Shown here: in pieces, positions 60,439 through 64,000 of the stretch
Numbering within the stretch: the stretch's first letter is position 1
How the letters are laid out: each line of letters begins with the position of its first letter
Origin: Fluctibacter halophilus
GTDB lineage: Bacteria; Pseudomonadota; Gammaproteobacteria; Enterobacterales; Alteromonadaceae
Assembly: GCF_020687825.1 (NCBI RefSeq)
Contig: NZ_JAJEWP010000002.1
Location: forward strand, 1-64,000
DNA: 64,000 nucleotides
Direction: 5' to 3'
Made by a program: the position numbers and the translations under genes
Notes under the pieces: model-generated
Told to the model about the DNA's origin: nothing
Databases searched by the model: none
What the model saw: the letters and a program-made list of their open reading frames with translations, nothing else

Positions 60439-61278
60439 TTATACCACGCCAAGTTCGCGCAGACGCTCTTTAAGATAACTGTCTGCGGTATGGCGGTCCG
60501 ACAGCACCACATCCGGGCGCGGATGCAAAAACAACGGCAGTGAAATCCGGGCGCGGGTCATATCGGCACCTTGTGGATTAATAACGCGGTGTGTGGTCGA
60601 CGGGAAATAGCCGCCAGATGCTTCCTGCAACATATCGCCAATGTTGATGATCAGGTTGCCAAAATCGCTCGGTACATCCAGCCAATCGCCATCCTTACCT
60701 TTGACCTGTAAGCCAGGCTCGTTGGCGGCAGGCAAAATGGTCAGCAAGTTGATGTCCTCATGGGCAGCGGCACGAATAGCATCAGGCTCTTCGTCACCGG
60801 TCAGTGGCGGATAATGAAGAATGCGCAGCAACGTCTGCTCACTGTCTTTGATCATGTTGGACAATGGTTGACTGTAATGTTCAGCTACGTCGGCAGGGGA
60901 GTGCTTCTCAACCCAGCCTAACAACTCTTTGGCCAGCGTGATGGCATTCTCATAATACTCCACCAGTTCTTGTTTCAGTTCCGGCGGACACTTACCCCAA
61001 GGGTAAAAGTGGTAGTATTCTTTGATGTCTTTTTTCTTAAACCCCTTCGCCGTTTCAGAAACGGAGGTTGGGAAAAAGCCATCCTGAGTGTCTTTGTTGT
61101 ACAGGTACTCGTTTTTCGTGTCACTGTTAAAAAACGCTTCCCAATGTTTGTAGATGGACTCAACCAATGACTGTTGAATGGGGTGATTTTTCAACACACC
61201 AAATCCGGTCGCCCGCAATGATTCAACAAACAGTTTGTCGGCATTGTCCGCGCGGTAATCAACGGCTTCTAATTTCAT
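60439..61278 (-). CDS. 2-oxoglutarate/Fe(II)-dependent oxygenase, isopenicillin N synthase-like (279 aa)
   Basis: This non-haem iron oxygenase has a double-stranded beta-helix. The facial triad is visible: His and Asp in AAHEDINLLTILP near residues 169-171, and the distal His in STTHRVINP near 230, followed by RARISLPLFLHPRPD, whose Arg and Ser bind 2-oxoglutarate. The N-terminal FGVLKNHPI matches the IPNS-family N-domain. Bacterial homologues of this length are mostly uncharacterised and need not make antibiotics. ATG 61278 follows AAAGGAAAG. The gene is monocistronic. Confidence 0.88.
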   Translation of the reverse strand: MKLEAVDYRADNADKLFVESLRATGFGVLKNHPIQQSLVESIYKHWEAFFNSDTKNEYLYNKDTQDGFFPTSVSETAKGFKKKDIKEYYHFYPWGKCPPELKQELVEYYENAITLAKELLGWVEKHSPADVAEHYSQPLSNMIKDSEQTLLRILHYPPLTGDEEPDAIRAAAHEDINLLTILPAANEPGLQVKGKDGDWLDVPSDFGNLIINIGDMLQEASGGYFPSTTHRVINPQGADMTRARISLPLFLHPRPDVVLSDRHTADSYLKERLRELGVV

Positions 61279-61385
61279 GCACTTTCCTTTCTTAATCGTG
61301 GTGAGAGTGAACCGGGTCCACTCGTACCGCTGTAGTGTCGTACAGTGCGCGCCGGGGTGTGATGATCCAAATCAAACTTGTCCTA

Positions 61386-62594
61386 TCACAGGCTTACAAA
61401 AAGCCCGGCCAGCGCAGCACTCATCAGGTTGGACAGGGTTGCTGCCAACACTGCTTTTAAACCCAGTTGCGCAATCTCTTTGCGGCGAGAGGGGGCCATG
61501 GCACCGATCCCGCCCATCAGGATTGCAATCGAAGAGAAGTTGGCAAACCCACACAAGGCAAAAGTAATGATGGCTTGTGAATGTGCCGACAACGCTTCTT
61601 TATTCTGTACAAAGTCAAGGTAGGCCACGAACTCATTGACCACCATTTTCTGACCGATAAAGCTACCCGCCAGTTGCGCTTCTTGCCAGGGTACACCCAG
61701 CGCCCATGCCAGCGGCTGGAACAGGTAGCCAAGGATCAACTGAAAAGTCAGGTCTTCGAAGCCAAACAGCCCGCCAACCCAACCAATCAGACCATTGAGC
61801 ATGGCGATCAAGGCAATAAAGGCCAGTAACATGGCACCAACGTTCAGTGCCAGTTGCATGCCTGATGCAGCACCGCTGGCTGCGGCGTCAAACACGTTGG
61901 CATACTTGTCTTCTTTCTCACCCAATTCGTCGAGTTCATTTTTAAATGAATCAGTCTCGGGCATGATAATTTTGGCCATCAGCAGGCCACCCGGCGCTGC
62001 CATAAAGCTGGCAGCAAGCAGGTATTTGATGTCTACGCCGAGCTGGGCGTAACCCACCATCACCGCGCCTGCTATTGATGACAGTCCGCCGACCATAACG
62101 GCAAACAGCTCGGAACGGGTCATCTGCGGTATGAAGGGGCGCACCACCAGGGGGGCTTCAGTCTGGCCTACAAAAATGTTGGCAGCGGCAGACATGGACT
62201 CAGGACGACTGGTTTTGAGCACCAGCTGCAAAAAGCCACCAATCAGACGAATGATCCAGGACATTATGCCGAGGTAGTACAGCACCGTAATCAACGACGA
62301 GAAAAATACGATCGCGGGCAGAACATTGAAGGCGAAGATAAAGCCCATCGACTTATTGCCCAGTGGACCGAAAATAAAGTCAATCCCTTCCTGGCCTTTG
62401 CTGAGAATCGCCTGAACACCCTGGGACAGTGTAAACAACAATTCTTTGCCCGCAGGGACATAGAGGATAAATGCGCCCAGCAGGGCCTGTATGGCGAACG
62501 CGCCTCCGACCGTGCGCCAGCGAATGGCGTGTCGTTTGGCCGACAATCCATAAGCGATGGCCAGAAGAAGCAGGATACCTAAGATGCTAAACAT
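61386..62594 (-). CDS. nupC: NupC-family concentrative nucleoside transporter (402 aa)
   Basis: This ion-coupled nucleoside importer of the CNT family carries the features [66 protein letters not shown] near residue 145, [29 protein letters not shown] and [41 protein letters not shown]. These are the substrate and sodium sites of the family. ATG 62594 follows AGGAA. It lies 36 bases after udk, so uptake and phosphorylation of uridine and cytidine are encoded together, probably under the palindrome at 63410-63425. Confidence 0.94.
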   Translation of the reverse strand: MFSILGILLLLAIAYGLSAKRHAIRWRTVGGAFAIQALLGAFILYVPAGKELLFTLSQGVQAILSKGQEGIDFIFGPLGNKSMGFIFAFNVLPAIVFFSSLITVLYYLGIMSWIIRLIGGFLQLVLKTSRPESMSAAANIFVGQTEAPLVVRPFIPQMTRSELFAVMVGGLSSIAGAVMVGYAQLGVDIKYLLAASFMAAPGGLLMAKIIMPETDSFKNELDELGEKEDKYANVFDAAASGAASGMQLALNVGAMLLAFIALIAMLNGLIGWVGGLFGFEDLTFQLILGYLFQPLAWALGVPWQEAQLAGSFIGQKMVVNEFVAYLDFVQNKEALSAHSQAIITFALCGFANFSSIAILMGGIGAMAPSRRKEIAQLGLKAVLAATLSNLMSAALAGLFVSL

Positions 62595-62630
62595 TGCCGT
62601 TCCTATACTGTTATTGTTATTGGCAACACA

Positions 62631-63248
62631 TTACAGCAGTCGCTGTTTGATGTGTGATTTCAGCACGTCCAGTGCAATGTGGTTTTCGCCGCCTTGGGTG
62701 ATGATCACATCAGCGGTAAACCGGCTCGGCGCAATAAATTGGTGATACATGGGTTTCACGGTCTCTTCATATTGCTTGGCCACAGACTCCAGTGTCCGGC
62801 CACGCTCTGCAATATCACGCATGATGCGCCGCAACAGACAAATATCCAGCGGCGTATCGACAAATATTTTCACGTTGTACATTGGCTGCAATTCGGGTGA
62901 AGCCAGCAACATGATCCCTTCCACAATGATGACCGGCGCAGATTCGAGGCGCTGGGTTTCCTTCATACGGGTGTGGGTTTTGTAGCAATAACTGGGGTAG
63001 TCGATTGCTTCACCGCGTTTCAGGGTTTCCAGGTGCTCGAGCAGTAGTTCATGTTCAAACGCCCGTGGATGGTCGTAATTATTTTTTTCCCGCTCTTCCA
63101 TCGGTAAGTGATCCTGAGCGCGGTAATAATGATCTTCGCGCAGTACCTGCACAGACTTGCCTTCCTGGGCAAATTCTTTGAGCAGATTTTCGGTAAACAA
63201 CGACTTACCTGAACCGGAGGCTCCGGCGATGGCAATGATTAATGGCAT
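62631..63248 (-). CDS. udk: Uridine kinase
   Basis: This 205-residue P-loop kinase phosphorylates uridine and cytidine to the monophosphates in pyrimidine salvage. The Walker A is AGASGSGKSLFTENLL near residues 8-23, DHYYRAQDHLP near 39 and YDHPRAFEHELL near 59 bind the nucleoside, and IVEGIMLLASPEL near 105 and the lid RRIMRDIAERGRTLESV near 138 complete the fold. Its length is typical. It heads the operon with nupC and has a 215-bp upstream region rich in TGACCA/TGGTCA elements. Confidence 0.96.
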   Translation of the reverse strand: MPLIIAIAGASGSGKSLFTENLLKEFAQEGKSVQVLREDHYYRAQDHLPMEEREKNNYDHPRAFEHELLLEHLETLKRGEAIDYPSYCYKTHTRMKETQRLESAPVIIVEGIMLLASPELQPMYNVKIFVDTPLDICLLRRIMRDIAERGRTLESVAKQYEETVKPMYHQFIAPSRFTADVIITQGGENHIALDVLKSHIKQRLL

Positions 63249-63303
63249 AGACTTGGTGCCCCAGTAACAAACAGGAAAAAATTCTGTGAAAGATACCAGT
63301 CCA

Positions 63304-63358
63304 TGACCAAAAAGTCAGTTTTCACGACCAAATTTCATCGTTATTTGCCGATTGGTCA
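63304..63358. promoter_or_regulatory. TGACCA/TGGTCA half-sites upstream of udk
   Basis: TGACCA (63304-63309, within TGACCAAAAAGTCA), CGACCA (63325-63330) and TGGTCA (63353-63358) repeat half of the palindrome at 63410-63425. They may be secondary operator sites. Confidence 0.45.
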
Positions 63359-63409
63359 GGTTCAAACGCTCGCATCTGCGCTCAGATGGGGTAGGAGTCT
63401 AAGTTTTTT

Positions 63410-63425
63410 CTGACCATTTGGTCAA
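63410..63425. promoter_or_regulatory. RutR-type palindromic operator upstream of udk-nupC
   Basis: CTGACCATTTGGTCAA differs at one position from the E. coli RutR consensus TTGACCANNTGGTCAA. RutR is a TetR-type, uracil-responsive regulator of pyrimidine metabolism. The target genes here, uridine kinase and a nucleoside transporter, suit such control. Confidence 0.6.
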
Positions 63426-63463
63426 GAAATCTTTAGGGAAGTGTTAAAAAACTGTCAATCTGG

Positions 63464-64000
63464 CTAGCGTCCCAACACTTCAATACGACCCGGTTCGAGG
63501 TGCAACAACGCGTAATTGTGCATCTTGGAGCGGGAGCCTTCGCCTTGCGCTTTGGGCGGGTAAAAGGGGTCTTTTGCATCGGCTTGGTCCCGGAATACAT
63601 CGTCCAGTGCCGAGCGGACTTCACTGAGGGTTTTGTCCAGGTTGGTGGCAAAGTCCGGGCGTTTGCGCTTGGTGTGGCCCAGCGCAATCAAACGGGAAAA
63701 GTACCGGTTGGCGAGTTGGATCAGGTCTTCCGGTACGTCACTGTTGTGCTTGAGATAGGCATCCGGATGCAGGCTGCAATACTCAACCAGCGCGGCATAA
63801 AAGCAGAAAGGCTTGTTGGACATCAGCACGGGCTGAGAGGTCTTGCCGTAAGACAAGGTTTTGTCATGCAGATTAATGATCAGCTTGCTGTCGTTGGCCA
63901 CTGTGGTGTCCTGGGTCTTGCTCTTATGCCGCTGTCTTCTCAGTGACTGTCGGCTCCACAGGCTTTGCAGCAACAGTGTCGCCAACAACGCGGTGTAGGA
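63464..64000 (-). CDS. Hypothetical protein, N-terminus cut by window edge
   Basis: The frame is open to the right edge of the window, so the true start is unknown. The visible 178 or so residues begin with a hydrophobic stretch (ALLATLLLQSLW) followed by a basic run, consistent with a membrane anchor and a cytoplasmic domain. The rest is soluble, with KLIINLHDKTLSYGKTS and a helical C-terminal part with DFATNLDKTLSEVRSALDDVF. I recognise no family. It lies upstream of udk on the same strand with 215 bases between, so it is probably a separate unit. Confidence 0.6.
   Translation of the reverse strand, partial: SYTALLATLLLQSLWSRQSLRRQRHKSKTQDTTVANDSKLIINLHDKTLSYGKTSQPVLMSNKPFCFYAALVEYCSLHPDAYLKHNSDVPEDLIQLANRYFSRLIALGHTKRKRPDFATNLDKTLSEVRSALDDVFRDQADAKDPFYPPKAQGEGSRSKMHNYALLHLEPGRIEVLGR

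Overview
The window reads as chromosomal DNA of a marine gammaproteobacterium, most likely of the Alteromonadaceae or a neighbouring Alteromonadales family. This is inferred from gene content: a DUF3718 protein, a CrbS/CrbR acetate switch with acs and actP, a DcaP-type porin, a TonB receptor next to a TPR sulfotransferase, PEP-CTERM proteins and solitary periplasmic binding proteins. By eye, about 8-64 kb has moderate GC and compact genes, while about 1-7 kb is clearly more AT-rich and looks acquired.

Left end (1-7060): the 3' end of tuf and its terminator are followed by a repeat-bearing non-coding stretch. Next come four integron-type gene cassettes with four recognisable attC sites and no integrase in view. 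Behind them lie a truncated SF2 helicase with a translationally coupled partner, an orphan membrane protein, a pair of secreted paralogues (one with a phospholipase A2-like active site and an in-frame TGA inside its signal peptide), and an IS3-family transposase remnant.

Core region I (7.2-21.7 kb): DUF3718 protein, four solitary SBP_bac_3 proteins, the tRNA hydroxylation pair trhP-yfhL, an acyl-CoA thioesterase, a GGDEF protein with a degenerate signature, a cupin, a DcaP-type porin divergent from acs, the response regulator CrbR, a lipoprotein and a PEP-CTERM protein.

Carbamoyl/ureido cluster (21.9-34.3 kb): a leftward operon (membrane protein, urea-transporter-like SSS symporter, an unlisted 40-residue membrane protein, an ATCase-like carbamoyltransferase lacking the usual aspartate-binding motif, AsnB) faces a rightward operon (N-carbamoyl amino acid/allantoate amidohydrolase, aconitase, class II fumarase). 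A MarR regulator and a BCCT symporter follow. The substrate is unknown.

Core region II (34.5-47.6 kb): TonB receptor, TPR sulfotransferase, and the acetate module crbS / yjcH-actP / DUF294 signalling protein / DnaQ-like exonuclease. A GACC-AA-GGTC-type motif occurs twice before acs and once between crbS and yjcH-actP, which suggests a shared CrbR operator. A tRNA-Leu(CAG) gene is followed by 219-bp tandem repeats that each reproduce the tRNA 3' end, an arrangement like the tyrT/rtT repeats of E. coli.

Right end (48.9-64 kb): YkvA protein, ICMT-like methyltransferase, GlxA-type regulator, PEP-CTERM protein, an RND efflux pair with a divergent LysR regulator, a TPR lipoprotein overlapping an M28 peptidase, an IPNS-like 2OG oxygenase, and the pyrimidine salvage pair udk-nupC behind a near-perfect RutR-type palindrome. 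A hypothetical gene runs off the right edge.
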